NCBI GenBank assembly: GCA_029891385.1
Contig: CM057230.1
Coordinates: 32,257,402 to 32,321,401 of the forward strand
DNA length: 64,000 nucleotides
Reading direction: 5' to 3'
DNA from: Erythroxylum novogranatense
Lineage: Eukaryota; Streptophyta; Magnoliopsida; Malpighiales; Erythroxylaceae
How positions within the stretch are numbered: the first letter of the stretch is position 1; every line of letters starts with the position of its first letter. Of the stretch, positions 33,476 to 46,147 are shown one piece after another. The notes below the pieces were generated by a model, which ran no database searches, was not told the DNA's origin, and saw only the letters and a program-made list of their open reading frames with translations. A program made the position numbers and the translations under genes.

Positions 33476-36400
33476 TGTAACACCCCACTCCCGAGTGACC
33501 CGAACCCGATATCGTTGGTGATATCCGAGTCCGTGCCCCGCGAGGGTGGCGATTACATCGATCGATTAAAACTCAATATACTTTTTTTGAAGCCATTGAT
33601 TCCACGTTAGCGCGGCAAAAAGAAGTAACTAACACCCATGTTCATAATAAACCGTTTGGTTATTACGGTCATCCGAGAATAATTTACAATCGGTCAATGA
33701 GTAAAACATTAAAACCAATATGGGCTCAAGAGAAATATAAAGCATTGTTATACGGTGATTGCGAACACAATTTGATAAGACACTAATGCGAACCGGATGA
33801 TCCCGATCTCTATCCTTTATCGCCTACTAATGAGACATACTCCGTGTCAAGCGGGTATTCTTCAAGACCTGAAAAATAGATGCAAATTTTGGGTGAGTTT
33901 TGCGAACTCGGTGAGTGACCATCATCGATGGTCCATCCAATCACATAACATATAACACATACTTTCATTTTCCATTAAGTCACATGTCATATTCCTATCA
34001 TACCTCACATTCACATACGGTTTCATATCTTCATTATGTCGATACAATGTCATCTTCAATATAATCAAATTGATCATTCAATCAAGTTTATCATTCCCAT
34101 TCAACACACAATGTCACATTCCCATTCAATACGATGTTGCGGTCCCATTCAATACAAGTAATTCAACCAATCACATTCCGTATAATCAAATCAATCATGT
34201 TATGCATATGTGCATGAAACCCACTTTCCATTTAATTACTTTGTTGTGACCGAGTGTCTAAACTGTCCCGTACCAATAGATATCGGACTCATTGAAACTG
34301 TCCCATATAGGGCTCATTGTGAATCGTCCCATAAAGGGCTCATTGTAAATCTGTCCCATAAAGGGCTCATTGTAAATCGTCCCATAAAGGGCTCATTGTC
34401 GTTGAGCTCGAGGCTCGAATCGATCTCGAGCATGAAGCTCTTTACTCATTGTTGACTACTCTGGTCACAACTCTCATTATCTTTCATAAATTCATGCGGT
34501 GGAATGTCTTATGCATATTTGCATGCACTCGGTCAATCATAGTTACTATCATCGGACCGTAGTCCCAGGCATTCGACATCAATTAGAAGTCACATTTCAT
34601 TTATGTGCAATTATGCATGCAAGACATTTTAACAATCTCAATATATACACTTAGGTCATCCCATTCACATTCAAGGAGCACTTCAATAACGCAATTCCAA
34701 ATACTTAATTACTCACCGGACCTCACATCGGAACCCATATTTAATCACAATTAATAAAATAAATCAATACTCATTCAACATATAACAAAAGCAAATAACC
34801 AATAAATAAGACCATCTAGGTCTACTCACGATACTCTCAGATTTGCATTGGTTTCCAATTTCGACAATGCCCGAGTGCGGACATTTATCTCAGACTACAA
34901 ATTTATGCCATATGCACACATTAATCACTTTGCATTCTCATTCATGCACAAATATAGAATAAGGACAATGCATGTTCATGATATTCGGCCTTAATCCAAT
35001 TTTTTTCAACAATAAAATCCGTAAAAAATTAGAAATTCAATGGCGTGACGGTATGCAATTCGGACCTCTATAGGTCCCAATTAAACAAAACGATGATTAA
35101 AGGCTCCGTTACCGGGCCACGTCAATTCCGTCCAAAATTCCCAATTTCTCACAAAATGAAATTAAATATTCTCTGAATCCGATGCCTCAAGAATCAGGTC
35201 AATCGGATGTCGGACGGAAAAGAAATTGACAAAAGAAACAATTAGGCCAACTAATAAAATTAAAAAAATAAAAATATTGATATATATAGCGCGCCTCATG
35301 AGGCGACATGTCGCCCACGCGAGGTCGACTCTTCCTTCGTCATGAGGGCGAGGAGTAGCCCTCATGATCGGGCCAATCTACCTCGCCTCATGAGGGCGAG
35401 GAGTCGCCTCGCGATCCGTGAGGTTCAACCTCACTTCATTCCTTTTTTTTCCTATTTCCAATCCAAATTTCCAACAATAATAACTCTTAGCACACAAATC
35501 GAAAAATACAAACCATAGCTTGTTGGAAAGATAATGAAAAGCTCTACCATTCTCATGAAGACCATAAAATCAATTTCACCCTTAAGGGTGTCAAAATCCT
35601 TCAAAGCTACTGCCTACTCAAATCCCATTAAAACAGAACAGTACATTTCAAATTCCTTAACTCTCTGATTCTTCAGCCAAACATTACCACATAAATATTC
35701 TCAATAAGTTCACAATGTCATCTACAACTTTCATGAACAACCCAAAATCAAATTCCATTGCTAAACAAGTCAATTAATTCAGTCAATGTTGCTGTCCCTG
35801 AAATCATTCAATTTGAGCAGTAAACTTATAACAAGCATAACTCCCTGTACACAAGTCAGAAAAATCTGAACTTTATATCCCTGAAAAGATAAATCCTTGA
35901 ACTTCAATTTTCATGAAGAACTCAATTTCCAATTTAATTTCTAACCATTTCAAAACTGTCATGCAAGTTACTGCCATGATCAGCAATTCCTAACCTAATG
36001 CAGGATCAGTTTTTGTAAAATCATAACTCCCAACTCTGACCTCTAAAAATTATATGCCATATTTCATTTTCAAGATAATGTCTTCCTCTACAACTTTTCA
36101 GAAGATCACTCACACCAATTCAATCCACAAAAATTGCTAAAATTGCTCCCATGCAGAAAGCTCACAAAATCAACACTTTAACTAGGTTTCTCCAAAAAGC
36201 ATAAAACCAATCAATAGTAATCAGTTCATATCTCCCAATATACAACTCGAAAATTAGCAAGATCAGTAGCAATGGAAAGCTAACTCAATATGCATCAACT
36301 TCCATGAAGACCATTCTCCTAATTCCATCTCAATTAATTTAGAAAAATCAGCAAAGATCATTGGGTATGGTTTCGGTTACTGTTCACAGGCAATAAAACA

Positions 36401-37739
36401 GTAACTTTCCATGCCAAATTTCAACCTATTAGAGTTACAATTTGACCACACCTATTTCACACAAAAATGTAGCTAACATCCCAAAGTTTAGTTGGGCACA
36501 AACCTCACCTCATTTACTCACCTATACAATTAGTTATGATCAAAACAGTACAGTAGGTCAAATATCAATTTTCCAGCTTTACTTCTCTATTTACTTCCTT
36601 TCATTCCAACACCTTCCTACATCCATAAGCATCTCAATTGGACACAAAATCAGTCCCTATATCATTCATACATTCACTAGACCAATAATAAAAATTTGGC
36701 AGCACTAAACTCTTAAGTTCCATGCAAGATTAGTCATCAAGAATCCATTCAAAATCAAGCTAAAATATTTCTAAACCACATCATTCATTTAGCCTAACAC
36801 AACATACCCTTATACCCAACAATTCACACTAAAATTTTCATGACATGAAGGCATCATAAATCATGATTCATGAACAAGAACTTCCAATCAATGCAATTAC
36901 TTACTAATTCACTCATTAAAAGCATAAGTAAAGCTTAAACCATAACTTACCTACTCAAGCCTTCCTCTTCACTACTACCCCAACCTCTCCACTTTCTCTA
37001 TGTTTTAGACCTCATACGGCATCATCATGGGAAGGAGGTTGGAGGTTTAAGCTTATAAGGAAAAACAAGGAGAGTAGCAATTTATTAAGGAGGAGAAAAA
37101 AAACAAAGAAGAAGAAGAAACTACGAAGGAAAGGAAGGAGAAAGCACCATCGGATGAAGGAACAAATTGCAAGTAAAAGTGATTTTCATACTTCCAAGGA
37201 GAAAGGAGAAGAGTCGTGGAAGCTTGTCCAACTATTAGATAGCCATTAATAATAAGACAAGTAGGCAAATTCTAAGAAAAAGACAAAATAGGCTAAAACA
37301 AATTAATAAATAGGAACCCTAATGCAATTTGACCCATTATAAATTAAATGGCCTAATTTCAATCCCAAAATAATATATCCAACATTCTGGTGCCATTGGA
37401 TAGAAATCTTCGCCTGAAAATCAATCGGTTCGTCAGCTGCGATTTTTTCGGTCAGAGAATTTTCTAGGAAAATTCGAAAAATTCCTAAAACCCTTAAAAT
37501 AGAAAACAATTTATGGCGACTCGAATAATTTTTCAAACCCATTAACCACGTTAATCCCAATAAAATTATCGAGGCACGCAAACAAGAATATCATGTATGC
37601 ATGCACGATGAAGTTCATGTCTTGCAATTGTGACTATGTAGCAATCCTATTATGCATGAGCAGTCCCATGAAATCCTAATCTAGCACATCCTATACCAAT
37701 TTACTATTCTACCCTTCCAGTAGGGGGTGGGATGTTACA
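33476..37739. repeat. 4.26-kb solo LTR inserted in the copia RNase H
   Basis: Starts TGTAACACCCCAC and ends GTGGGATGTTACA (TG...CA with near-inverted ends), flanked by a perfect TTGAT duplication (33471-33475 and 37740-37744). No gag, pol, PBS or PPT structure occurs inside, so it is an LTR left after recombination. The TGTAACA ends and great length resemble chromovirus Tekay/Del LTRs (inference). Internal landmarks are four 26-27 bp tandem units (34300-34399) and a CG-rich palindromic patch (35285-35425). Segment comparison suggests it lies opposite to the solo LTR at 53157. Confidence 0.85.
34300..34399. repeat. Four tandem 26-27 bp units inside the solo LTR
   Basis: Units gtcccata(t/a)agggctcattgt begin at 34300, 34326, 34353 and 34379, each followed by a short (g/a)aatc link. 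Confidence 0.88.
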
Positions 37740-37744
37740 TTGAT

Positions 37745-39123
37745 CTGATTGAAAACTAACATCCGAATAACCCTGAACTCTTAGTTTAGCTCCTCCATAG
37801 ACCAGAAAAATATCTTTAGTCCTTCTTAAGTACTTCAAGATGTTTTTCTACAACCGTCCAGTGACCTTCACCGGGATTAGCTTGATATTTGCTTGTTATA
37901 TTCAAAGCATAAGCAACATCTGGTCTAGCACATAGCATCGCATATAGGATTGATCCAATTGCCGAAGCATATGTAATACAACCCATTTTATCTCTCTCCT
38001 TTTGTATTTATGGACACATAATCTTTGAGAGAGAAATCCCATGCGATATGGATAAGAATCTCCTCTTGGAATTCTCCATGCTAAACCTCTTTAGCTCTTT
38101 ATCTATGTACGTGGATTGAGATAATCCAAGCAACCTTTTTTATCTATCTCGATAGATCTTTATACCTAGTATATAAGCTGCTTCTCCCATATCCTTCATG
38201 GAAAAGTTCTTAGATAACCATATCTTAACAGACTGGATCATTGAAATGTCATTTCCTTTAAGAAATATGTCATCCATATAAAGCACTAAGAAAACGACTG
38301 CATTCCCACTTACCTTATTGTAAACACAAGGTTCATCCACATTTTTGATAAAATCAAACTCTTTGATTAGTTTATCAAAATAGATGTTCCAGCTTCACGA
38401 TGCTTGCTTAAGTCCATAAATGGACCTTTACAACTTGTATACTTGATCAGGAAATTCTTTGGATTCAAAACCCTCAGGTTGTGTCATGTACACATCCTCT
38501 TGCAAATTTCCATTGAGAAATGTTGTTTTGACATCCATTTTCCAAATTTCATAATCGTGGTATGTAGCTATAGTCAGTAAAATCCTTATGGATTTAAGCA
38601 TTGTTACTGACGAAAAGGTTTCATCAAAATCAACTTCTTGTTTTTGTCTGTAACCTTTCTCCACCAACCTTGCTTTGTACGTATCTACATTTTCATCCAT
38701 GTCAATTTTTCTTTTAAAAATCTATTTGCACCCAATAGGTACTATACCTTCAGGTGCATTCACCAAAGTCCATACTTGGTTAGTGTACATGGATTTCATG
38801 GCTTCTTGCCATTTTAAATAATCAATGTCTAACATTGCTCGTTTAAAAGTAGTCAGCTCATCATCTATGAGTGATATGTTATCCTCTTCATGCTTAATAT
38901 ATAGATCTAATCTAATAGGAGGATGACGTATCCTACTAGTTTGTCGCAGACTATGTGTTTCTTGAACTCTCTGTTGTACATCATATGTATCAACTTGAGG
39001 TTCTTGTTCCATATTGATGTGAATTTGTGGTTCTTGAACTTCTCTAAATTCAACTTCACTCCCACTACTTTCTTTAAGAATAAATTCTCTTTCTAAAAAT
39101 GTAACATGTCTTGAGACAATCAC
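37745..39123 (-). pseudogene. Copia reverse transcriptase and start of RNase H
   Basis: Minus strand, from high coordinate: LIDDELTTFKRAMLDIDYLK and WQEAMKSMYTNQVWTLV (RT N-terminus), VDTYKARLVEKGYRQKQEVD, IWKMDVKTTFLNGNLQEDVY (38428-38700), then after a break LVLYMDDIFLKGND with the YMDD catalytic motif (about 38260-38300). Then come MGCITYASAIGSILYAMLCA and RPDVAYALNI, leading into the RNase H start. A stop lies near 38435 and another near 38010. RT copies element RNA. The reading continues past the solo-LTR insertion at 33470. Confidence 0.88.
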
Positions 39124-39882
39124 CTTTTAATCAATTGGATGATAGAATTGATAACCGAAAGCTTCTTTTGGATACCCTACAAATTTTCATTTATCTGATT
39201 TAGCTTAAAGCTTATCAAATACAGTACGCTTCACATAAGCATCACATCCCCAAATTTTTAAATATGATAATATAGGTCTTCTACTAGTCCATATCTCATA
39301 TGGTGTCTTATCAACCGATTTAGATGGAACTTTGTTTAAAAGATATATTGCGGTTTCAATTACGTATCCCCAAAAGGATATTGGAAGGACTGCATGACTC
39401 ATCATGGAATGTACCATATCTAATAGTGTACGATTTCTCCTCTCAAAAACTCAATTATGTTGTGGAGTTGCAGGAGGAGACCATTTTGAGAGAATCCTAT
39501 TCTCTTTTAAGTAACCAAGAAACTCGTGATCTAAGTATTCACCACCTCGATCTGATCTAAGTGTCTGAATACTTTTGTCAGTTTGTTTCTCCACTTCTAG
39601 TCTAAATTCTTTGAACTTTTCAAATGATTCAGACTTTTGTTTCATCAAGTACATATAACCATATCTAGAATGGTCACCTATGAACGTAATGAAATATGAG
39701 TATCCACCTCTAACATTTGTGGACATAAGTCCATATACATCTGAATTTACTAATTGCAGTAACTCACTAGAACGTTGTTCCTTTCCCTTAAAGGGTAGTT
39801 TGGTCATCTTTTTCAATAAACAAGATTCACAAATTTTATATGATTCATAATCAAAAGGATCCAAATATCCTTCTTTATGCAA
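39124..39882 (-). pseudogene. Copia integrase
   Basis: Minus strand: CLLKKMTKLPFKGKEQRSSE, the first Asp in LVNSDVYGLM, the second in LRSDRGGEYLDHEF, and the Glu in ERRNRTLLDMVHSMM. An in-frame TGA lies at the NGV position just before ERRN (39445-39450 area). The C-terminal part (FWGYVIETAIYLLNKVP, TPYEIWTSRRP) continues to 39205, and a degraded remainder runs to about 39124. The catalytic residues are otherwise present. Confidence 0.87.
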
Positions 39883-40500
39883 TTTTGTGATTATAGTTTC
39901 ATTGATATAACCTAACCTACAATGTCATAAATAAGATGGAGTTTGGTTACTTAATTTACTTTTAGTACCATTTATGTTAAGAATTGGCCTTTCTAGATCT
40001 AACTCATACAAACTATTTGTAAGCAATCTAGATCCATAATAAACATCATCTTTATAAAAAGAATAGTTGCTATTTTTAATAATAAAGACAAATCCATTCA
40101 AATCCAAATGAGAAATAGAAATGATGTTTCTTGTGATAACAGGTACATAATAACAATCAAATTCTAATATAAGGCCAGAAGGCAAAGCTAAACTACAAGT
40201 CCCTATAGCTAATGCAACAACTCTTGCTCCATTCCTAACTCGCAGGTCCACTTCGCCTTTCTTCAATGATCTACTCCTTGTTAACATCTGCAAGTTATTA
40301 CACAAGTGAGAACCATAACTAGTATCTAATATCAAAGAATGTGGAACAGAAATAGAAAGATTGATCTCAATCATAAACATACCTGAAAAACCAGCATCCT
40401 TAAGCCTTTTATCTTTCAGGTTAGCAAGATAAGAGGGGCAGTTCCTCTTCCAATGTCAGTTGACCCCACAATGAAAACAAGTGCCTTTGTCATTGCTCTT
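39883..40500 (-). pseudogene. Copia zinc knuckle and protease
   Basis: The zinc knuckle at about 40439-40480 reads C-FH-C-GVN-stop-H-WKRN-C, so a TGA has replaced one residue between the second Cys and the His. The protease frame 39925-40380 has SLILDTSYGSHLCNN, where the usual D-T/S-G has become D-T-S, then YYVPVITRNIISISHLD and the SLYELDLE linker. The altered active-site glycine would itself be expected to abolish activity. Confidence 0.8.
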
Positions 40501-40735
40501 CTTCTTGATACCTCCTTTGGCTTTTCTACATTAGTAGAAGCCTTCTGTTGTTTGTTTTTATTCTTTTTAAAGCCTTTTTCTTGCTTTTAGAAGAACTAAT
40601 AACAAGTACAGAACGAGGTTCCTTCTTAAGGCACCTTTCTGCAGTCTTAAGCATGTTTAATAGTTCAGGCAATGTCATGTCCTTATGATTCAGGTTGAAG
40701 ATCATGATGAACTGTAAAAAGCTCGAACTCAGAGA

Positions 40736-41218
40736 CTACAGCACCAGATCAAAGCTTAACTCGTGGTTCATGACAAAACCTAACTGAGCCAATTTTTCAA
40801 TGTACCCAATCATCTTTGGCACATGTACATTGACTGAAGATCCTTCTGTCATCTTGCATTGAAACAGTGCCTTAGAGATTTGATATTTCTCCACCCTACT
40901 TTGTGCAACAAATAACTCCTTAAGATGCAGTATCATTGTAGGTGTATCCATATTCTCATGCTGCCTCTGAAGTTGAGGAGACATACAAGCTAACATTACA
41001 CATGTAGCTTGTTCATTGTCATCAATAAAACACTGATATTTCTCCAATTCTTCATCAGTAGCATCTGAACAAGGTTCCGATGGAACAGGAGTATCAAGAA
41101 CATACAACTTCTTCTCTTGCCTAAGAACTATCCTTAGGTTTTGTAGCCAGTTTGAAAAGTTGGGTCTAGTCAGCTTATTAGCATCTAAGATGCTCCTCAA
41201 TGTCAGGTTGGTACTCAT
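40736..41218 (-). pseudogene. Copia gag
   Basis: Begins MSTNLTLRSILDANKLTRPN at the ATG of 41216-41218, chosen because it matches the usual copia gag start; an in-frame ATG also occurs at 41245. The UBN2-type core is visible: FSNWLQNLRIVLRQEKKLYV, YQISKALFQCKMTEGSSV. The frame stops at 40736 (LSFDLVL). The rest of gag (MLKTAERCLKKEP, 40590-40680) is in the following sequence with stops. Confidence 0.82.
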
Positions 41219-43173
41219 CTTCAAATTCAATAACTGGAAAAACATAAAAGGAGTATTTATTAGTTTATAACCAAAATCAAATAAAACAAGGACTTTAAAT
41301 TTATTTGATTACTCCCACTATTTTGTACAAAATAATAGACCTTACTATTATATCAAAAATTATCAAATAATTTTTTAGTAGGCTATGATCCTATTTAAAA
41401 TTAAATTGATCTTGAGTTTACTCAACAAACCAATTAAAATAAATTAGGTAGAAAGTAACTTTTCAATCACATCTCATGTGACTTCTAATATCGTTAAGTG
41501 ACAATTTTGTTAAAATATATCAAATATATTATTCTAACCTTGTCTCTAAATTTATATGATCATGAGTTTACTCATCCAAATTATACAATTTAGTTAAGAA
41601 GAACCCATTAATTTGAGATAAAACATATTCGGATTAAAGGGATCTTAAGTTTACTCAACAAGCCTTACAATAAGCAAAACTTTGGTTTTATTTTCAAATA
41701 ATGGAAGACATCTATCATGTTAATAATGTATACGTAATATTTAATTGATGGATTTAAAATTTCAAAAAACGTCCGATCTTGTCAAAATATAATCTCATTA
41801 TATTTATAACTTCAAACATAATCCAATTATGAAAGAAATTATTTAAAACTTTGGCTTGATTCTAATTATTGATTTAATAATAAATTTAATTTAATAATTC
41901 AACTCTTGAAAAATTAAATTAGAATTGAATTATTAAATTAAATTCCAAAACCTTTCCTAATAAATATTCCTTTGAAAACAATTTTCAAAATTTAATAAAA
42001 CACTTTTCATTTTTATTAGGAGTGGAAATTAATTTAATTTTGTTAAATTAATAAAAGACAATTTTGGGTTGTAAAACATGTTTAAAACACATTAAAAGGG
42101 GGTTGATGGGTGTTTGGCGCATGCATTGTACGCGTAGGAATAGGTCACGCGGTCAAAGGCACGCGCCAGTCACGATTGCAGGAGATGCCTACGAGGATGA
42201 GGAGTGCGTATGGGACACACACCCATCGTCTTCTCCAAAATCATCCAACTGCTTCTGGAGCTGCTCCACGCCTTCGTCTCTCTTCCACAACTGCTCCTTC
42301 CACGTTCCACAAATCGCAGCCACATCGCAATAACCGCAACACCACGTTTATTGCAGCCTCAACCGTCACACCAGTGGTCAATGGCGTGTCCTCTCCACCG
42401 TGCAACCACTAACAACTCAAAGCGATGCCATTGATCGATCTTGCGTCGCTTGTGACATCACCGGAGACACCAACTAGAGGCGTTATACGATGCCCATTAG
42501 TGGTGTCGCACATGATGGGTCGCCTACAGTCGTAATTCGTCGCACGATGGTGACATGTTGCCAGTCGATGGATGATTAGCGCCCATTGACTTCTCTAGAA
42601 AACATCAGCATAAACACAAAATCAAAGAACACAAGGCAGTATCGTTTCACAAACTCAATAATAACACAATATCATGTATAAACATTCAATACAGGTAGAT
42701 AAAATTAGGGATTTCAGAACAACAAGTAATTAGGGATTTCAAAAAACCCTAGACATTCAGAAAATGAAAAATTTCTAGTGTTTAATGAGCAATCCACAAA
42801 GGCAAAAATATGGCTTCGAAAAATTATAAACCCAAAAGCATACGGAAAAACTCAAAAGCTAAAACCAGGGTAGATTCGTGGAACAATTGCAAGCACATGA
42901 AAACAATTTTCAGATCGCATACATACCCAAATCGGATAAACCCAGAAAACACAAACATGCTTTTGTTGATTTTAGGGTTCAATAAACAGAACATGTATAA
43001 TCGGAAAACATATACATTTTATGAACACAAACAAACAAACAGAAACAATTTCCAGTCCAGCTTCGAGAAACAATTTCAAAACTTTAACAAAATAGTCATT
43101 AAAGTTATTTGTATTTTCCGAAGTATTAAAGTCAAATCAACAGCCTCTAATTCAAGATTAACAGTTAAAGGAG
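41219..43173 (-). other. Long copia 5' leader with a GC-rich insert
   Basis: Nearly 2 kb separates the PBS from gag. Most is AT-rich, but 42100-42600 is clearly richer in G+C (words such as cacgcggtcaaaggcacgcgcc and ccgcaacaccacg). It has overlapping open frames on the plus strand in all three phases, the longest being 42110-42412. I recognise no protein there. It may be an ordinary long leader or a captured host fragment. Confidence 0.5.
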
Positions 43174-43186
43174 GGTCTGGTACTAC
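43174..43186 (-). promoter_or_regulatory. Degraded Met-tRNA primer-binding site
   Basis: The minus strand reads GTAGTACCAGACC directly after the 5' LTR. It matches the usual TGGTATCAGAGCC with a few substitutions and one missing base, consistent with an old element. Confidence 0.5.
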
Positions 43187-44679
43187 TATTAGAATCCAAC
43201 CGTGATCGAATCACGGATGTAGCAGAAAATAAATTTTTTACTGATTTCGAGTGAATCTCGATAATTGATTAAACTTGAATAAAACAAAAATTGATTTAGA
43301 AATCATACCTTGTTCGTTTTTCGAAGAAAAACTTTGAATCGTTTCTCTAAGTGATCAATCACAAGTTGTTCAGCTGTCTAGCCTCTGGTGGTATCCACAG
43401 AGTAATTTCCAAACTATCTTTGGAGGAAGAAGACAAAAAGTGATAGCTTCTATAAAACTCTTCCCTTTAAATAAAAAAATCAAGGCAGTCTTTTATTAAA
43501 ATTAAAACTCTTTAATTATAATTAGAATCAAATTCTAATTATAATTCTAATTAATTTAATTTTAATAAAATCAAATATTCATAATTTATTCCCAAAGTTT
43601 CTCAAACTTTATAATTAAGTCCAACTTAATTAAATTAATTTTTTTTCACAAATTGCTCTTTGATGTGTGACCCATTAGGTTCCTAATAAGTTGACGTGAT
43701 TATAAATTATAAGTCTAATTCACAATTAGAATTAGATAAATTAAATTTTCTTTTAATTTATCTTTAATTATCTAATTAAAAATTAATAATCATAAATCAT
43801 GATTGACATCTAGCAACATGTCATAATTACCTACATATTATGAATGTCAAAGTGATTGACTTAACCTATCTATGAATGGATATAATGTATAATTTAATCC
43901 TTTCGTCATTCAGTATTTTAATTGGACAAAGTATGGATATAGTGTCTACTCTTATCATCCAATTATGTTCATTCTTGCTAATTAGTAATTGATTTATAAT
44001 TAAAATTTGAAAACTCTTTTTCAAATATCAATTCACTCTGGCTAGAGAATTCCATAAATCATTACCAATCAAGAGCAGTAGAATATTCTCTCTAATTACT
44101 TTAGAATGACGAATCCTTTATCGACTTACTCAACTATCTATATATGGTTGATACTGTATCCAATTATTACCGACACAATAATAATTCCCACACTAGATAC
44201 CTTGGTAATCTCAAATCTGAGGATTAATTATACAACCATCATTATGAGATAGTCCATAGATACATAAGTAATATTCCATTTGAAATTCTCATAATTAGGT
44301 CAGTTCAGTGACTTACTCTCTAATAATCACCCACACATTAGTTTAAGTATCTCTATACTTTAATTAATGAGCTCATTTTCTTTCTTCAGAAGAAAGAAAC
44401 ATAATGTGTGCTAGTTTTACCATTTCAACAATATCCAATCTTGATGAAACTATGACTAGGAATGTTTAGGAATAATATATATGTATAAATTGAATCTCAT
44501 AATTATGATCTCATCATAATTTCAATTATATAGTAATTATTCTAAGGATTTTATCTTTACGAATAATAATTAAATAATTAACAAATACATAAAGATAAAG
44601 AATGCCTTTAATTAATTAATAATATGTCATACAAATATTTACAACTAAAATAAATTAACTGCAAGGGCATAAACTAATA
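43187..44679 (-). repeat. 5' LTR of the 31-45 kb copia
   Basis: Pairs with 31437-33009. The outer end (minus strand TATTAGTTTATGCC) abuts the GTTAT duplication. The LTR starts TA rather than TG, presumably by mutation. Confidence 0.9.
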
Positions 44680-44684
44680 GTTAT

Positions 44685-45235
44685 CATGTGCTTGACAAGA
44701 TTTTATTTAGACGCGGAGAAAAAGTTATACTCGTAGGAGAATAGATCTTTTGTTTCAATAAATCAATTCTTACCCTATTTTATTAGATATCATCTACATA
44801 TTTATATTAGATCTATATAAATGTGTAGATGAGATCCCACGAAAAATAAGATGAGAACAGACCATCCAAAATAGATGATTTGTTCCCGATCTCAGGTGAG
44901 TTGAGTTGAGAGAACATGGATTTTATTAAATGGCAAATGTAATTGCCCCAATGATTATTAGCTAATGTAAAGAACTAAACAAATGTTGTTTTTACATGAG
45001 ACTTTCAGATAAAGCTTGTACAAAGACTCCCAGTTAATTCATATAAGGTAACGATGATAGGAATGAGAATGAGAATGAGAATAGTGAAGAATGAAAATAA
45101 ATATAATAAATATAATTATAATAGTTGGTTAGGACGAAAGAATAGTTACTATTACTATTGATGTTGATAGTGGTTGACTTGTTAAAAATCTTGGTAAACA
45201 AAATTTGATAGAAAATTTTGATAAATAAAAATTTG
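44685..45235. other. AT-rich spacer with a short GAGAAT-type run
   Basis: No gene was seen. A gaatgagaatgagaatgagaata run at about 45060-45085 resembles the interiors of MITEs like that at 28035 but has no recognisable ends. Confidence 0.5.
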
Positions 45236-45735
45236 TTATAATTTTATTTATTAAGATTTTAATATATTCTAATTAATTATATTTAATATTATTATACTCT
45301 AATTAATTATATTTTTTACTAAAATGAAAAATAAAAATTTGTTAAAATTTCATTTTACATCAAAATTTAATATATTCTAATTAATTATATTTAATTTTAA
45401 TATATTCTAATTAATTATATTTTTGCTCAAAAGAAAAATAAAATTAGTTAAATTTTAAATCAAAATTTAATATAATCTAATTAATTATATTGAATTTTAA
45501 TATATTCTAATTAATTATATTTAATTTTAACATATTTTAATTAATAATATTATTTTGCTAAAAAGAGAAAAATAAAATTTTGTTATTTTTTTATCAAACT
45601 TTAATATGTTCTAATTAATTATATTTAATTTTAATCTATTCTAATTGATTATATTTAGAATATATTTAATTTGAATTAATTATATTTAGTATATTCTAAT
45701 TAATTATATGTAGAATATATTAATTTTAATTAATT
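45236..45735. repeat. AT-rich minisatellite built on tatattctaattaattatattt
   Basis: About a dozen imperfect copies of 'taat(a)tattctaattaattatattt(aattt)' occur through this half-kilobase, separated by aaaagaaaaataaaa-type links. It lies directly upstream of the host gene promoter. Confidence 0.85.
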
Positions 45736-45782
45736 ATATTATTTTACTAAAAAAAGAAAAAAAATAACTTTCATTTCTCGCA

Positions 45783-45790
45783 TATTTAAA
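45783..45790 (+). promoter_or_regulatory. Candidate TATA box of the 46148 gene
   Basis: TATTTAAA lies about 360 bases before the ATG, followed by an A/C-rich leader. It is the best TATA-like site between the minisatellite and the gene, but transcription start is not known. Confidence 0.35.
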
Positions 45791-46147
45791 GGTACGAAAT
45801 AATCCCCAAAATTCAAATATTTTCTGCTATCTTTTAATATCTTCTAAACTCATAAACCAAGCAACCATTACTTTCTCTACCAACAAAGCAAGCGCAAAGT
45901 GCCCCTTCTTGGCAGTAAAGAATATCTTTACTTGTGTTAAATTTCAAAAGCAAAAGCACGCACTCACATTTTGAAAATCGACATAAAATCCCCATCCTTC
46001 AGGCAATCTTATTGCTTGTCCACGAGTCTACCTTAGTCTCCCTTATTCTGCACTCAAAGAACCAAAGCTCGAAACTCCATATAGTACTAATACAGCTAAC
46101 CATTTACAACGCATTTTTCTCATCACAAAAAAAAAAAAAAAAAGGGA

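Larger units (their letters stand above)
31437..44679 (-). mobile_element. Ty1/copia retrotransposon with nested solo LTR
   Basis: A minus-strand copia element bounded by 1.5-kb LTRs and a perfect 5-bp duplication, GTTAT (31432-31436 and 44680-44684). From high to low coordinate: LTR, degraded Met-tRNA PBS, a 1.9-kb leader, gag, zinc knuckle, protease, integrase, RT, RNase H, LTR. Integrase before RT is the Ty1/copia order. The 13.2-kb span includes a 4.26-kb solo LTR of another family inside RNase H. The coding region has several stops (in the zinc knuckle and integrase, for example). The two LTRs differ by many substitutions and indels, indicating an older insertion than Tat. Confidence 0.9.

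Noticed and set aside
42064..42434. Three overlapping plus-strand frames of 76-100 residues
   Set aside because: All three phases are open together in a G+C-rich patch of the copia leader, with no recognisable domain. This is composition, not coding.
42810..43205. 131-residue plus-strand frame
   Set aside because: It runs from the copia leader into the LTR, antisense to the element, is Lys/Asn-rich from AT composition and has no motif.
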